A stretch of 64,000 nucleotides of DNA, taken from Hymenobacter sp. DG25A (GTDB lineage Bacteria; Bacteroidota; Bacteroidia; Cytophagales; Hymenobacteraceae). The stretch covers positions 558,001-622,000 of the forward strand of contig NZ_CP012623.1 in NCBI RefSeq assembly GCF_001280305.1. The letters run 5' to 3'. The notes under the pieces were generated by a model. That model ran no database searches. It was not told the origin of the DNA and saw nothing but the letters and a program-made list of their open reading frames with translations. This document shows, in pieces, positions 1 to 8,739 of the stretch. The stretch's first letter is position 1, and every line of letters begins with the position of its first letter. A program made the position numbers and the translations under genes.

Positions 1-5
1 TTGGG

Positions 6-13
6 CAAAGGTA
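6..13 (-). promoter_or_regulatory. Candidate -7 promoter box (TACCTTTG) for a gene off the left edge
   Basis: Read on the minus strand this is TACCTTTG, a perfect match to the Bacteroidota -7 consensus TAnnTTTG. It lies just past the ilvE terminator hairpin and points left, so it probably drives a minus-strand gene outside the window. No clear -33 TTTG was identified. Confidence 0.35.
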
Positions 14-22
14 GTAAACCAC

Positions 23-58
23 AACGCCCGCAACCGGCAAAAGCCAGCTGCGGGCGTT
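23..58 (-). terminator. Hairpin downstream of ilvE
   Basis: Ten-base perfect inverted repeat (AACGCCCGCA / TGCGGGCGTT) with a 16-base loop, starting 28 bases after the ilvE stop. The T-tract is poor, so it may be a weak terminator or a 3' stabilising hairpin. Confidence 0.45.
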
Positions 59-85
59 AAAGCTATAGGAAGGAGGGAAGCAGAG

Positions 86-1150
86 TTATACCTGCACCAT
101 CCAGCCGTGGGTATCGGGGGCGGCGCCGGTGCGAATGGCATCCAGCTCAGCGGCTACCCGCTTGGAGAAGGAAGCCTCCGAAGTAGCTGGCAGGGTATAA
201 TCCTGGCCGTGCTGACCAATAACGCTGATGGGCGCAATGGTGGCGGCCGTGCCTACCCCAAACGCTTCCTCCAGCATGCCATTAGCATGAGCCTCGAGAA
301 TTTCTTTAGCCGATACTTTGCGTTCCTCAACCGGCATATCCCAGTCGTGGGCCAGCTGCAGCACGCTGCGTCGGGTAATGCCATCCAGAATAGAGCTGCT
401 CAGGGCGGGGGTAATCAGGCGGCCATCAATTACGAACATGGCGTTCATGGTACCCGATTCCTCTACGTAGCGGTGCTCGGAGGCATCCGTCCAGATGAGC
501 TGGTTGTAGCCTTCCTGCTGCGCCAGCTTGGTGGGGTACATGGCGGCACCGTAGTTGCCTGCATTTTTAGCGAAGCCCGCCCCACCTTCCGCAGAGCGCA
601 CGTATTTCTCTTCAAAACGAACCCGCAGCGGCTTGTTATAAAAAGCGGCTACCGGGCAGGTGATAATCATGAAGCGGTAGGTGTCGGAGGGGCGCACACC
701 CAGCATGCCATCAGTGGCAAACATGTAGGGGCGGATGTAGAGCGACATGCCCGCAACATTGGGCACCCAGCCGGCATCGAGGCGAATAAGCTGCGTGAGG
801 CCCTGCATAAACAGCTCCTCGGGCAGGGTAGGCATGCACATGCGCTCCGCTGAAGCGTTCAGGCGGTGCAGGTTGTCGGTGGGGCGAAAGAGAGCTATGT
901 CACCCTGCTCGTTTTTGTAGGCTTTCATGCCCTCAAAAATGGACTGCCCGTAGTGCAGCGCCGAGTTGGCGGGGCTAACGGTCATGTCGCCGTAAGGCAC
1001 AATTTGCGGCTCCTGCCACTCACCGTCGCGGAAATCAACCACAAACATATGGTCGGAGAATACTTTGCCGAACTCCAGGTGGTTGAGGTCCAGCTCCGGC
1101 AGACGCGAGGCAGATGTGCGCTGCGTCCGGATGGTGAGGGTGTCCAGCAT
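86..1150 (-). CDS. ilvE: Branched-chain amino acid aminotransferase
   Basis: A 354-residue class IV (fold type IV) PLP-dependent aminotransferase of the bacterial/eukaryotic BCAT type. It moves the amino group between glutamate and the 2-keto acids of Leu, Ile and Val in the cytoplasm. Visible family features are the N-terminal segment LHYGQSIFEGMKAY, the PLP-lysine region GFAKNAGNYGAA near residue 195 and EESGTMN near residue 232. Length is normal for the family (about 350). It begins at an ATG and no other ilv gene is adjacent, so it appears to be transcribed alone. The class is certain; preference among the three branched-chain substrates is not readable from sequence. Confidence 0.95.
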   Translation of the reverse strand: MLDTLTIRTQRTSASRLPELDLNHLEFGKVFSDHMFVVDFRDGEWQEPQIVPYGDMTVSPANSALHYGQSIFEGMKAYKNEQGDIALFRPTDNLHRLNASAERMCMPTLPEELFMQGLTQLIRLDAGWVPNVAGMSLYIRPYMFATDGMLGVRPSDTYRFMIITCPVAAFYNKPLRVRFEEKYVRSAEGGAGFAKNAGNYGAAMYPTKLAQQEGYNQLIWTDASEHRYVEESGTMNAMFVIDGRLITPALSSSILDGITRRSVLQLAHDWDMPVEERKVSAKEILEAHANGMLEEAFGVGTAATIAPISVIGQHGQDYTLPATSEASFSKRVAAELDAIRTGAAPDTHGWMVQV

Positions 1151-1203
1151 ACAAATGGTGGTAAATACGAGTGGGTGGGGAATAGGTCATCTAACGAAAG
1201 ATG

Positions 1204-1752
1204 TCACAGGCGGGGTTTCCAAGTGACTTCTTCGGCGTTCAGCTCCTGGGCCATGACCCGGCTGAGCACGAACAGATAATCGGAAAGGCGGTTGAGGTAG
1301 ATAGCCACCAGGTCGGCCACGAAAGCATCTTCGCGCAAGGCTACTACTAGGCGCTCGGCCCGGCGGCATACGCAGCGGGCCACGTGAGCAAAGGAAACTG
1401 CCTGGTGGCCGCCGGGCAGAATAAACTCGCGCAACTCCGGCAGGGCCTCATTCATGCGGTCCATTTCCTGCTCCAGCAGCGCAACATCTTCGGGGCGCAG
1501 GTCCGGAATTTTCATCCGGGATTTGTCTGGGTCGGAGGCCAGGGAGGAGCCAATAGTGAACAGGCGGTCCTGAATTTCTTTCAGCAGGTCGCGGCGTGCG
1601 GCATTTACTTCCTGGTCGCGCACCAGCCCTATATAGGAGTTTACCTCATCCACTGTGCCGTAGCACTCAATACGCAGACTGGATTTGGGCACCCGGGTAC
1701 CGCCGATCAAAGAAGTTAGGCCCTGGTCGCCGGTCTTGGTATATATTTTCAT
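1204..1752 (-). CDS. Cob(I)alamin adenosyltransferase, PduO type
   Basis: A 182-residue protein matching PduO-type ATP:cob(I)alamin adenosyltransferases, which transfer adenosyl from ATP to cob(I)alamin to make coenzyme B12. The N-terminus has the ATP-binding segment TKTGDQGLTSLIGG. The C-terminal half has the signature RCVCRRAERLVVAL near residues 127-140. The length fits a single-domain enzyme. No cobalamin synthesis genes flank it, which suits a salvage or cofactor-loading role. It lies about 50 bases upstream of ilvE on the same strand, so the two could share a transcript. Confidence 0.92.
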   Translation of the reverse strand: MKIYTKTGDQGLTSLIGGTRVPKSSLRIECYGTVDEVNSYIGLVRDQEVNAARRDLLKEIQDRLFTIGSSLASDPDKSRMKIPDLRPEDVALLEQEMDRMNEALPELREFILPGGHQAVSFAHVARCVCRRAERLVVALREDAFVADLVAIYLNRLSDYLFVLSRVMAQELNAEEVTWKPRL

Positions 1753-1850
1753 GCAGAGGGAAAAGGTAGGTGCCTAATAACAGGCCACTATTCTTCTGGT
1801 TGCAGCAATGAAAGAAGAAAGGTGCTACCGCCAGTAAATCAACCAGCTAA

Positions 1851-2573
1851 CTATTGCGTGGACAGATGATGATGGGAGGTAACGTTGAGGTTAGGCAGGT
1901 CGCTCTCCACCAAGCCGTCGCGCAGGCGCACCACCCGGTGCGCGTAGTGCGCAATATCTTCCTCGTGCGTTACCATAATAATGGTATTGCCCTTCACGTA
2001 TAGCGCCTCAAACAGCTCCATAATTTCGTAGCTGGTCTTGCTGTCGAGGTTACCGGTGGGTTCGTCGGCCAGAATAATGCTGGGGTCATTTACCAGGGCC
2101 CGGGCAATGGCCACGCGCTGGCGCTGGCCCCCGGAAAGCTCGTTGGGACGGTGCTTGGCCCGGCTTTCCAGCCCTACGCTGCGCAACGTATCCATAGCCT
2201 TCTCCTGCCGCTCTGATTTGCTATAGCCCGCATAAATCAGCGGTAGCGCAACATTATCGAGCGCAGTAGCGCGGGGCAGCAGATTGAAGGTTTGAAAGAC
2301 AAACCCGATTTCCTTGTTGCGTACCTCCGCCAGCTGGTTGTCGCTCATGTGGCTCACGTCTTTCCCATTGAGGATATACTGGCCGCTGGTAGGCGTATCC
2401 AGGCAGCCAATGATATTCATGAGGGTAGACTTACCTGAGCCCGAGGGGCCCATGAAGGCCACGTACTCGCCTCGCTGAATGGTAATGGTGATGGAGCGAA
2501 GGGCATGAATACGCTCGGTGCCCATCTGGTACACCTTCGATATGTCGTGCGTTTCGATAACTGGAGTCAACAT
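1851..2573 (-). CDS. ABC transporter ATP-binding protein, MacB/LolD type
   Basis: About 240 residues, all one ABC ATPase domain. Walker A is GPSGSGKST (about 42-50), the signature is [15 protein letters not shown], Walker B is [12 protein letters not shown], and an H-loop TH follows. The EPTGNLD form and overall sequence are typical of the MacB/LolD/FtsE branch, which acts on lipoproteins, peptides or cell-wall regulation rather than nutrient import. I chose the ATG at 2573; a TTG six bases upstream is also in frame. It follows the 1020-residue membrane protein by about 11 bases, so they are probably co-transcribed. No FtsX/MacB-like permease is adjacent, which leaves its membrane partner unknown. 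Confidence 0.88.
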   Translation of the reverse strand: MLTPVIETHDISKVYQMGTERIHALRSITITIQRGEYVAFMGPSGSGKSTLMNIIGCLDTPTSGQYILNGKDVSHMSDNQLAEVRNKEIGFVFQTFNLLPRATALDNVALPLIYAGYSKSERQEKAMDTLRSVGLESRAKHRPNELSGGQRQRVAIARALVNDPSIILADEPTGNLDSKTSYEIMELFEALYVKGNTIIMVTHEEDIAHYAHRVVRLRDGLVESDLPNLNVTSHHHLSTQ

Positions 2574-2584
2574 ACGCAAAGGGG

Positions 2585-5500
2585 CTAGCGCCAGGGGGCA
2601 GGGGCAGGTGTAGGGGCACCCCGCCGATGGTTATACTGTGTATGAAAGGTAATATATTCTGCGGGTGAAAGCAATGCCTTGAGCTTGGCCAGCGGCTCGG
2701 TGGTATAGTCCGGCAGGCCGGAATCTAACGCGGCCAAAATATAGGCCTTTAACACCGGTACGGACTCCGGATTATACTCCAGCCCCCGCAACAGCATATT
2801 GTAAGCCTGTTGGGGTTGGTGCTGCTCCTGAAAGTGCCGGGCGGCCGCCAGCGTGGCTTCTTCCAGGTAAGGCGCCTGCTGCATAAGCTGTTGGTACAAA
2901 CGGCTGGCCTGCGCCGGTGAGGAGGCCGTAGCCGCCCGGAAATACAACCGGTAAGCCTGCTCCGGCACCGCAAAGTATGCCTGGGATAACAGCTGCCGGA
3001 GCACATCTGTTTGGCCGGTAAGCAAAGCATAGCGCCCGCGCAGCACGTTCCAGCGGGAGGCGCTGGCAGTGCGCATGCCAATGGCAGGTGCATAAGCCTT
3101 CAGCAGGGCAGCCACCTCAGTAGGCTGGCGGGCCCGCAAAGCAGCCTGGGCCTGAGCCAATGCGCCGGCAGGCTGGAGCGCGGCAGTATTAATGGACTGG
3201 AAAAGCAGGCCGCGCTGCGCCGGGGTAAGCCCTGCCCCAAGCAGCGCCAGATACATCACCTTCGCAGAATCCGGGGTAGAAGCTGCTACAACGTCCGCGT
3301 AAGAAGCCCGTAGCAAGGGAAGGAGCTGCAGGGCTTGCGCTGCGGCAGGCTTATCGGCGGTAGCCACGGCTACTGCAGCCGCTTGGCGGGCAGAATCGGG
3401 CTTGCCGGCCAGTGCCAGGGCGTATGCCTGGACCAGCGCGGCATCCTGCTGACCCAGCTGCTGCGCCTGTGATAAATAGCTGGCCGCGGTGGCCACTGCT
3501 CCCTGCTCCAGCAGCCATAAACCCAACAGGTGCTGGTAGTAGGCGGCGCTGGGGCTCTGGGCGGTGGTAAGCGGCAGCAGCGTGTTTTGGGCGGCCACTA
3601 AATGGCCTCCGTAGTACTGCGTCAGGGCCCGGAGGAAAATCAGCTGCTCCACATAGGCATCGTTGCCGGCGTATTTCAGCAGATTAGCGAAAGCCGGCAG
3701 CAGCGTAGTATCGCGGCGGGTGGCGCGCAGCAGTCCTTCGTGGTACAGGCGGGTGAAAGCAGGTAAGGCTAATACTGTATCGTTGGGCGCGCCCTGCAGG
3801 GTGGCCGTTTGCGGATTACGTAGGGCTGCCAGGAGCAGCGCGTTGCTTTGCCAGGTATCGGAAGTAGGGGCCGCAGACTGGCGGGTGAGGGAATCGGCAG
3901 CGGGCCATTGCTGCTGCTTGATGAGGAAGGCCAACTGGTTGCTCTTTATCACGGCATTGTGGGCGTCCAGTTTGGCTGCGCGCTGCTGGTAAAAAGTAAC
4001 CGAATCGGTGAGGGAGGAGCGGGTGTACAGTTGGGCCAGGTCGTTGGCGAGGCGGGCGCTGCCGGGGGTGCTGTGCAGGGCTTCCTGCAGAATACGCTGG
4101 CGGTCAAAGAAATCCTTGGGCTGATCGAACAGCGCCGACAGCCGCAGGGAAATCTTCTCCGAGGCAGCCCGGACAAGGGCCCGGCGTAAGGCATTTATCT
4201 CATTCTGGCGCTGCCCACGAACATGATACAACGCGGCGCGGCCCAGGCTGGCTTTATGATTGAAACGGTCCAGCGCGTCGCTCTCGGCGTAGTAGCGCTC
4301 GGCCAGCAGCGCCAGCGCATCGGCCGTAGGCTGAAGCTCGCTCTGGTAGCGGGTGAGGTCGCCCAGGTTATTGTAGTAGCCGGCTTGGGCCTGGTAATAC
4401 AAAAACATGTTATTCCGAATCAGCACCCCGGCTAAGGCGCCTAGTCCAATAATAAAGGCAGCGTACAATGGAAAGCGGCGGGGCTCAAAAACTACCCGGT
4501 ATACCCGCAACCGCTGCCGGATTAGCGGCGCAAAATTCAGCAGCACATACAGCAGAAATACCGCGCCCAGCAGCAGGAAAACCAGCACCGTAAAGTTGCG
4601 GGCTGCGGTAAGCAACGGGTCGTTGGCGGTGCCAAAGGCATAGCCCAGCGAAGCCAGGGCAAAAGCCACCAGCGTGCCGTACAGGTGCGCCGCTCCGGGC
4701 CAGAAGGCTACCGTACCGCCATAGCTGGCCGCGCGCTGACGTAGGCCAAAGGCTCCAATAACGATGGCCGTTAGCAGAAAGATAAACGGCTCCACATGCA
4801 TGCCGGGCAGGACTTCAACTGCTCCATCAGAAAAGAAGTAGAGCGCCAGCAAGCCTAGATACAATGCACTCGTCAGCACGAAAGGCAGCAAGCCAAAGCG
4901 GCTGCCCGGGTTTTCTGCCTGCGTGTTCAGCCAAAGCAAGCCTCGAATGTTTTCGATGCTGACCCACAGCACCAGCAGCACCAAAGCCGCCGTGCCCGCC
5001 TGCGTGCCATAGCTGGCCAGATGCAGAGCCGTTTGCTCGGCGGGAGCGGGGCTGCCGAGAAAGAGTAGGAGCCCGAGTCCACCAATCAGCAGCCCAAACA
5101 GCAGCAGCCGGCGGCCCAGCGAAACCCCGGGCCAGAAAGAGTGCAGCGCATACGCGGTGCCGCCTAACAAAGCCAGGCTCAGCATCAGAAAATATTGCTC
5201 CTGACTGTTGAAAACGCCCAGTAAATCGGCGTTGAGCGACATCAGCAGGAAGATGACCAAGGCCATGCCGGCAATAAAGGCCGGGCGGGCCAGCGTGCTT
5301 ACCACGGCCACCCAATAGGTAAGGCATAGGCCCAGAATCACTACCCAACCCAGCGCCAGCCAGGGGCGAATAACGGGGCCCGTGCTATTAAACGTTTCGG
5401 TAAGCAGGTAGCCATTGGCGCGCACCGGCAGCGTATGCAGGCCCACCGGAACCTGCGCTATGGTGGTGGGTACGTCCGTAAGCTGCGCTACGGTAGCCAG

Positions 5501-5647
5501 AGGAATGGTGGCATCGGCGCCGGTGGCGTATTGCCAGAGTGCCGCCACTGCCACCGCTGCTACCAGCAGGAGCAAAGGCCACAGCGTGGCGCGCTGCCAC
5601 CAGGCAACGGGCTTCACCAACGAAGGAATTACAGGAGTAGACGCCAA
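2585..5647 (-). CDS. Large multi-pass membrane protein with C-terminal TPR-like repeats
   Basis: A 1020-residue protein I do not recognise as a named family. Residues about 17-40 form a first membrane helix. Residues about 100-410 hold many more hydrophobic helices (roughly ten), ending near [16 protein letters not shown]. The rest (about 415-1005) is Ala/Leu/Gln-rich helical repeat sequence typical of TPRs, with repeated A-x-L-Y and Y-x-Q motifs. The start is TTG, placed directly after the gatC stop codon with no gap; the first internal ATG would remove over 120 residues including the first helix. It sits between gatC and an ABC ATPase on the same strand. A membrane scaffold or transporter partner is possible but is inference only. 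Confidence 0.8.
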   Translation of the reverse strand: MASTPVIPSLVKPVAWWQRATLWPLLLLVAAVAVAALWQYATGADATIPLATVAQLTDVPTTIAQVPVGLHTLPVRANGYLLTETFNSTGPVIRPWLALGWVVILGLCLTYWVAVVSTLARPAFIAGMALVIFLLMSLNADLLGVFNSQEQYFLMLSLALLGGTAYALHSFWPGVSLGRRLLLFGLLIGGLGLLLFLGSPAPAEQTALHLASYGTQAGTAALVLLVLWVSIENIRGLLWLNTQAENPGSRFGLLPFVLTSALYLGLLALYFFSDGAVEVLPGMHVEPFIFLLTAIVIGAFGLRQRAASYGGTVAFWPGAAHLYGTLVAFALASLGYAFGTANDPLLTAARNFTVLVFLLLGAVFLLYVLLNFAPLIRQRLRVYRVVFEPRRFPLYAAFIIGLGALAGVLIRNNMFLYYQAQAGYYNNLGDLTRYQSELQPTADALALLAERYYAESDALDRFNHKASLGRAALYHVRGQRQNEINALRRALVRAASEKISLRLSALFDQPKDFFDRQRILQEALHSTPGSARLANDLAQLYTRSSLTDSVTFYQQRAAKLDAHNAVIKSNQLAFLIKQQQWPAADSLTRQSAAPTSDTWQSNALLLAALRNPQTATLQGAPNDTVLALPAFTRLYHEGLLRATRRDTTLLPAFANLLKYAGNDAYVEQLIFLRALTQYYGGHLVAAQNTLLPLTTAQSPSAAYYQHLLGLWLLEQGAVATAASYLSQAQQLGQQDAALVQAYALALAGKPDSARQAAAVAVATADKPAAAQALQLLPLLRASYADVVAASTPDSAKVMYLALLGAGLTPAQRGLLFQSINTAALQPAGALAQAQAALRARQPTEVAALLKAYAPAIGMRTASASRWNVLRGRYALLTGQTDVLRQLLSQAYFAVPEQAYRLYFRAATASSPAQASRLYQQLMQQAPYLEEATLAAARHFQEQHQPQQAYNMLLRGLEYNPESVPVLKAYILAALDSGLPDYTTEPLAKLKALLSPAEYITFHTQYNHRRGAPTPAPAPWR

Positions 5648-5935
5648 TTACTCGAGTACTTTCGGTACGCGGAAGTAATCAGAATCTTTCCGGGGCGCAT
5701 TGCGCAAACCCTCCGCGTGGGATACGCTGTTTACTGCCTCATCCGGCCGTAGCACGTTTATCTCGTGCGACAAATGAATGAGAGGCTCTACGGAAGTAGT
5801 GTCGAGTTGGCGGAGCTGGTCTACCCAATCCAGGATTTTGTTCAGGTCGCCCAGCATCTGCTGCTCTTTGTCGGGAGTAAGCTCCAGGCGGGAGAGGTGG
5901 GCTATTTGGCGGAGGGTAGCAAGGTCGGTACTCAC
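5648..5935 (-). CDS. gatC: Asp-tRNA(Asn)/Glu-tRNA(Gln) amidotransferase subunit C
   Basis: A 95-residue GatC, the small subunit that clamps GatA and GatB in the amidotransferase making Gln-tRNA(Gln) and/or Asn-tRNA(Asn). The N-terminal helix pattern IAHLSRLELT, the middle LDWVDQLRQLDTTSVEPL and the C-terminal LRPDEA...APRKDSDYFRVPKVLE match the family along its full length. The start is GTG; no ATG fits. gatA and gatB are not in the window, so the three genes are dispersed. It is the first gene of a likely three-gene minus-strand unit with the TPR membrane protein and the ABC ATPase. Confidence 0.95.
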   Translation of the reverse strand: MSTDLATLRQIAHLSRLELTPDKEQQMLGDLNKILDWVDQLRQLDTTSVEPLIHLSHEINVLRPDEAVNSVSHAEGLRNAPRKDSDYFRVPKVLE

Positions 5936-5958
5936 AACAGAATGGCGTTAGGGAGAGG

Positions 5959-5966
5959 CAAAATTA
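5959..5966 (-). promoter_or_regulatory. Candidate -7 box (TAATTTTG) for the gatC unit
   Basis: On the minus strand this reads TAATTTTG, a perfect TAnnTTTG match, with its 3' end 24 bases before the gatC GTG. It overlaps the last codon of the upstream acyltransferase gene. No good -33 element was seen. Confidence 0.35.
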
Positions 5967-6821
5967 CGATTTGTGCAGACTTAACTCCGCATCGGACCCT
6001 ACAGGCTCCGGCAGCGGGGCCGGAACGGCGGCCGCAGGCTTAGGCGCGCGCAGGGAAGAAGGCTCCGGAATACCGGCGGCCTCGGGTAGAAAACCGCTGG
6101 CAATAGCCTGATAAGCCTGTTGCGCCAGAGCCGGAGCATCGGCGGCAGTAAGGCCGGTAGTATGAATAGGCGTGTGCAAGGTAATGCGCAAGGGTGAGTA
6201 GCGCACCCGCAGCTTTCCGTCCAGATCGGGCAGGAAGCGGTGGTTCAGCGGCATCGAAACCGGCACAATGGGCACCCCAGCCGCAATGGCCAGTTGAAAG
6301 GCGCCGTTTTTGAAAGGCAGCATTTCCTCGCCGGGTTTTTTGGAGATAGTGCCTTCGGGAAAAATAACCACGGAGCGCCCCGCCTCCAGGCTTTTGCGGG
6401 CCTGAATAATGGAGCGGGCCCGGCTGACGGCACTTTCCCGGTTTACGGTGATGTACACCCGCCCAAACAGCGGCCCCCACAAGGGTACTTTGGCCAGGCC
6501 GCTTTTGCCCATAATATTCAGGAAGCCCGGAATGGCTTTGAACAGCACCGGGATATCAATGTAAGAGCTATGGTTGGCCACGTACACGCAGGGCTGCGAA
6601 GCGGGCAACGGGTTTTCGCGCACTACTTCCACCGGCATGCCCCACATCCGCAGGGAGAAGATAGACCAGCCCCGGTTGAAGCTATGCAGGTGCCGGTACC
6701 AGGCCGGGCGCTTTCCCAGCACCCACATGACCGGATACGTGACCACAAACGGAAGTACAAACCAGAAAGTACTCCAGGTAGTGTAGATCCGATGAGCGAG
6801 AAAACGCAATAGATGACGCAT
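5964..6821 (-). CDS. plsC: 1-acyl-sn-glycerol-3-phosphate acyltransferase family protein
   Basis: About 285 residues with the PlsC/LPLAT domain that acylates lysophosphatidic acid in membrane phospholipid synthesis. The catalytic motif NHSSYID (H84-x4-D89) and the substrate motif FPEGT (near 155) are both present, as is a later IVPVSMP segment. A hydrophobic N-terminal helix (about 12-36) would anchor it to the inner membrane. I chose the ATG at 6821; a longer in-frame start at 6875 would add 18 poorly matching residues. The C-terminal 40 residues are Ala/Pro-rich and probably disordered. Other acyl acceptors, such as aminolipids, cannot be excluded. Confidence 0.88.
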   Translation of the reverse strand: MRHLLRFLAHRIYTTWSTFWFVLPFVVTYPVMWVLGKRPAWYRHLHSFNRGWSIFSLRMWGMPVEVVRENPLPASQPCVYVANHSSYIDIPVLFKAIPGFLNIMGKSGLAKVPLWGPLFGRVYITVNRESAVSRARSIIQARKSLEAGRSVVIFPEGTISKKPGEEMLPFKNGAFQLAIAAGVPIVPVSMPLNHRFLPDLDGKLRVRYSPLRITLHTPIHTTGLTAADAPALAQQAYQAIASGFLPEAAGIPEPSSLRAPKPAAAVPAPLPEPVGSDAELSLHKS

Positions 6822-6900
6822 ACGCTGAGAAAACGAAGGGCTTACATAAAAATACCGACGGAAGCTAAACCGCAACCGGCCTGGAAATAGTTGCCGGCGA

Positions 6901-7479
6901 CTACGCCCGGCTTCGTAAAAATCGTTCGGCTTTTAGCAGGCCGGCCACACTGATAGCATCGGTAATCCGGTCGTTCATCACCATTTCTACAGCTTCGGCC
7001 AGGGGGAGCTTCCACAGGTGCAGTACTTCGGTTTCTTCGGGAGCCACGGCGCCGGGCGTGAGGTCTTCGGCCAGGTACACGAAGCCTTCCTCATCCGTAA
7101 CGGAGTTGGAAGTGTGCAGCCGGGCAATGCACGTCCAGCGGGCGGCCGTGAAGCCGGTTTCCTCCTGCAGCTCCCGCTGGGCCGAGAGGAGAATATCTTC
7201 TTCTACCGGGCCGCCGCCCATCGGAATTTCCCAACTGTACTCATTCAGGGGGTAGCGAAACTGGCCTACCAGCCAGGTGTTGCCCTCGGCATCAACCGGT
7301 ACTATGCCCAGGGCTTTGTTTTTCATGGATACTACACCATAAATGCTGGGGCTGCCGCCGGGGTTAATCACCTGGTCTTCGCGCACCCGAATCCAGGGGT
7401 TCTGGTATACAACTTCGGAAGACAGTACTTGCCAGGGGTTGTGCGTTTCGTCGGGAGCAGGAGAGGAGGAGGGATGCAT
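6901..7479 (-). CDS. NUDIX hydrolase, ADP-ribose pyrophosphatase-like
   Basis: A 192-residue NUDIX enzyme. The full Nudix box G-x5-E-x7-RELQEETGF is present around residues 84-106. The N-terminal layout (VYQNPWIRVREDQVINPGG) and the length resemble ADP-ribose/ADP-sugar pyrophosphatases, which cleave ADP-ribose to AMP and ribose 5-phosphate. I start it at the ATG at 7479, downstream of a TACCTTTG promoter box at 7506-7513; an in-frame start at 7530 would lie upstream of that promoter. The substrate is inferred from overall similarity and could be another nucleotide sugar. Confidence 0.88.
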   Translation of the reverse strand: MHPSSSPAPDETHNPWQVLSSEVVYQNPWIRVREDQVINPGGSPSIYGVVSMKNKALGIVPVDAEGNTWLVGQFRYPLNEYSWEIPMGGGPVEEDILLSAQRELQEETGFTAARWTCIARLHTSNSVTDEEGFVYLAEDLTPGAVAPEETEVLHLWKLPLAEAVEMVMNDRITDAISVAGLLKAERFLRSRA

Positions 7480-7505
7480 AGTACGTATAGGAAGTGCCAA
7501 CCCTG

Positions 7506-7513
7506 CAAAGGTA
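7506..7513 (-). promoter_or_regulatory. Candidate -7 box (TACCTTTG) of the NUDIX gene
   Basis: Perfect TAnnTTTG on the minus strand. Its 3' end is 27 bases before the chosen ATG at 7479, giving an expected 5' leader of about 20 bases. A -33 TTTG at the usual spacing was not found. Confidence 0.45.
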
Positions 7514-7736
7514 CGGCAGGATTGGGGCACGCACTACCCTTGCCCGAAGGCATAACATAATTATGGCCGAAGAACAGGCGGTTTTCTGCCTCAGAGCCTT
7601 GACAGGCGGTTTTTTAGGCCGATTTGTGCCTTCTGACCCAGCCCGTAAAGCTCAGCAGTAGGCTAACCTCCCGGCGGGCGTTGCCGTACCAAGATAACGG
7701 CTGGCCGTCCACATTCCGGCCGCTTTTTCTGCACCT

Positions 7737-7975
7737 ATGGCCAATCATTCTAAAAAGCCGGCAGCACCTGAACCAGGCGACCCACTCTTCAACCTTAAGC
7801 ATGCGCAGGTAGAAGCTGCGCTGTCGGAACAAAACGGGGGCTGGGCCCCACCACCAACGAATACATTACCACCGATGAAGACGAGGCCCTCGATGAAGGC
7901 CCCCGTGACAAGCAAGGCAACCGCCGGGGCGAGCCCGGCACCGATGAAATCGGGAGCACTGCCGGCCGACATTAA
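7737..7975 (+). pseudogene. Small acidic hypothetical protein gene with a one-base frameshift at a G-run
   Basis: The frame opens at ATG 7737 (MANHSKKPAAPEPGDPLFNL) and reads sensibly to about residue 34 (EQNGG). It then turns into low-quality Pro/Met/Thr-rich sequence ending at 7997. If one base is added in the five-G run at 7836-7840, the frame continues as LGPTTNEYITTDEDEALDEG, then a Gly/Asp/Arg-rich tail, and stops at TAA 7973-7975. That gives a coherent, hydrophilic, acidic protein of 79 residues followed directly by a strong terminator. I infer a one-base deletion or an assembly error. The function is unknown and I do not recognise the family. Confidence 0.55.
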
Positions 7976-8003
7976 TCGGCATTCCTTTTCAACTTAAAAT
8001 CAG

Positions 8004-8042
8004 AAAGCCTCCCCGGGTTCCAACAGCCTAGGGAGGCTTTTT
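8004..8042 (+). terminator. Rho-independent terminator
   Basis: Ten-base perfect stem AAAGCCTCCC / GGGAGGCTTT followed by TT. It lies about 30 bases after the restored stop of the small acidic protein gene and before rnhB. Confidence 0.8.
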
Positions 8043-8048
8043 CATGGC

Positions 8049-8056
8049 TACCTTTG
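8049..8056 (+). promoter_or_regulatory. -7 promoter box (TACCTTTG) immediately before rnhB
   Basis: Perfect TAnnTTTG whose last G is 7 bases from the rnhB ATG at 8063. Transcription would start at or next to the A of the ATG, so the mRNA would be leaderless. It also argues against the in-frame TTG at 8054, which lies inside the box. Confidence 0.5.
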
Positions 8057-8062
8057 CCGGCC

Positions 8063-8638
8063 ATGCTACTAGTAACTCATACGGGTCACCCCCTCGAAGC
8101 CGGGCTGGACGAAGCCGGCCGGGGTTGCCTGGCCGGGCCGGTGTTTGCCGCCGCCGTTATTCTGCCGCCTGATTTTAGCTGCGCCTACCTCAACGACTCC
8201 AAGCAGATGACGGCCCGGCGCCGGGAGCACGCCCGCACCGAAATATGCCAGCACGCCGTGGCCTGGGCCGTGGCCGAAGCCTCCCCGGAAGAAATTGCGA
8301 GCATCAATATTGCGCAGGCCAGCTACCTGGCTATGCACCGCGCCGTAGACTTGCTAGGCATCACGCCTGCGCATTTGCTGGTAGATGGCAACCGATTCCG
8401 CCCCTACTTTGGCATTGAGCACAGCCTGCACATTGGCGGCGATGCTACCTTTCAGAGCATTGCCGCGGCTTCGGTGCTGGCCAAAACCTTCCGCGACGAG
8501 CGGATGCAGCAGCTGGCGGAGCAGTATCCGCAGTATGGCTGGGAGCAGAACGCAGGCTACCCAACCCCCAAACACCGGGCGGCTATCCGGGAATATGGCC
8601 CCACGGAGCACCACCGCATGGGTTTCCGGCTGCTGTGA
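8063..8638 (+). CDS. rnhB: Ribonuclease HII
   Basis: A 191-residue RNase HII, which removes RNA from RNA-DNA hybrids and incises at single ribonucleotides in DNA. The N-terminal catalytic segment AGLDEAGRGCLAGPV carries the DEAGRG signature. The central LLVDGNRF, the KTFRDERM segment and the C-terminal YGWEQNAGYPTPKHRAAI all match the family. The length is typical (about 190-200). The ATG at 8063 is preferred over a TTG at 8054 because a promoter box covers the latter. It is bounded by terminators on both sides, so it is monocistronic. Confidence 0.95.
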   Translation: MLLVTHTGHPLEAGLDEAGRGCLAGPVFAAAVILPPDFSCAYLNDSKQMTARRREHARTEICQHAVAWAVAEASPEEIASINIAQASYLAMHRAVDLLGITPAHLLVDGNRFRPYFGIEHSLHIGGDATFQSIAAASVLAKTFRDERMQQLAEQYPQYGWEQNAGYPTPKHRAAIREYGPTEHHRMGFRLL

Positions 8639-8654
8639 GTTTCCGGAGTTAGTC

Positions 8655-8694
8655 AATAAAAAAGCCTCTCCTGTTCAGGAAAGGCTTTTTTATT
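8655..8694. terminator. Bidirectional terminator between rnhB and the response regulator gene
   Basis: Thirteen-base perfect inverted repeat AATAAAAAAGCCT / AGGCTTTTTTATT with a 14-base loop. It has U-tracts in both directions and lies between two convergent genes. Confidence 0.85.
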
Positions 8695-8739
8695 GGCTTT
8701 AGTCAGACTATAAATAACTGCTGTATGGGCAACTGGCAA

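Noticed and set aside
1753..1850. Possible cobalamin riboswitch near the adenosyltransferase gene
   Set aside because: The gap is too short and no B12-box-like sequence was seen.
7828..7845. Programmed -1 frameshift site in the small acidic gene
   Set aside because: The run AACGGGGGC does not form an X XXY YYZ heptamer in the zero frame and no downstream stimulator is clear; an indel or assembly error is simpler.
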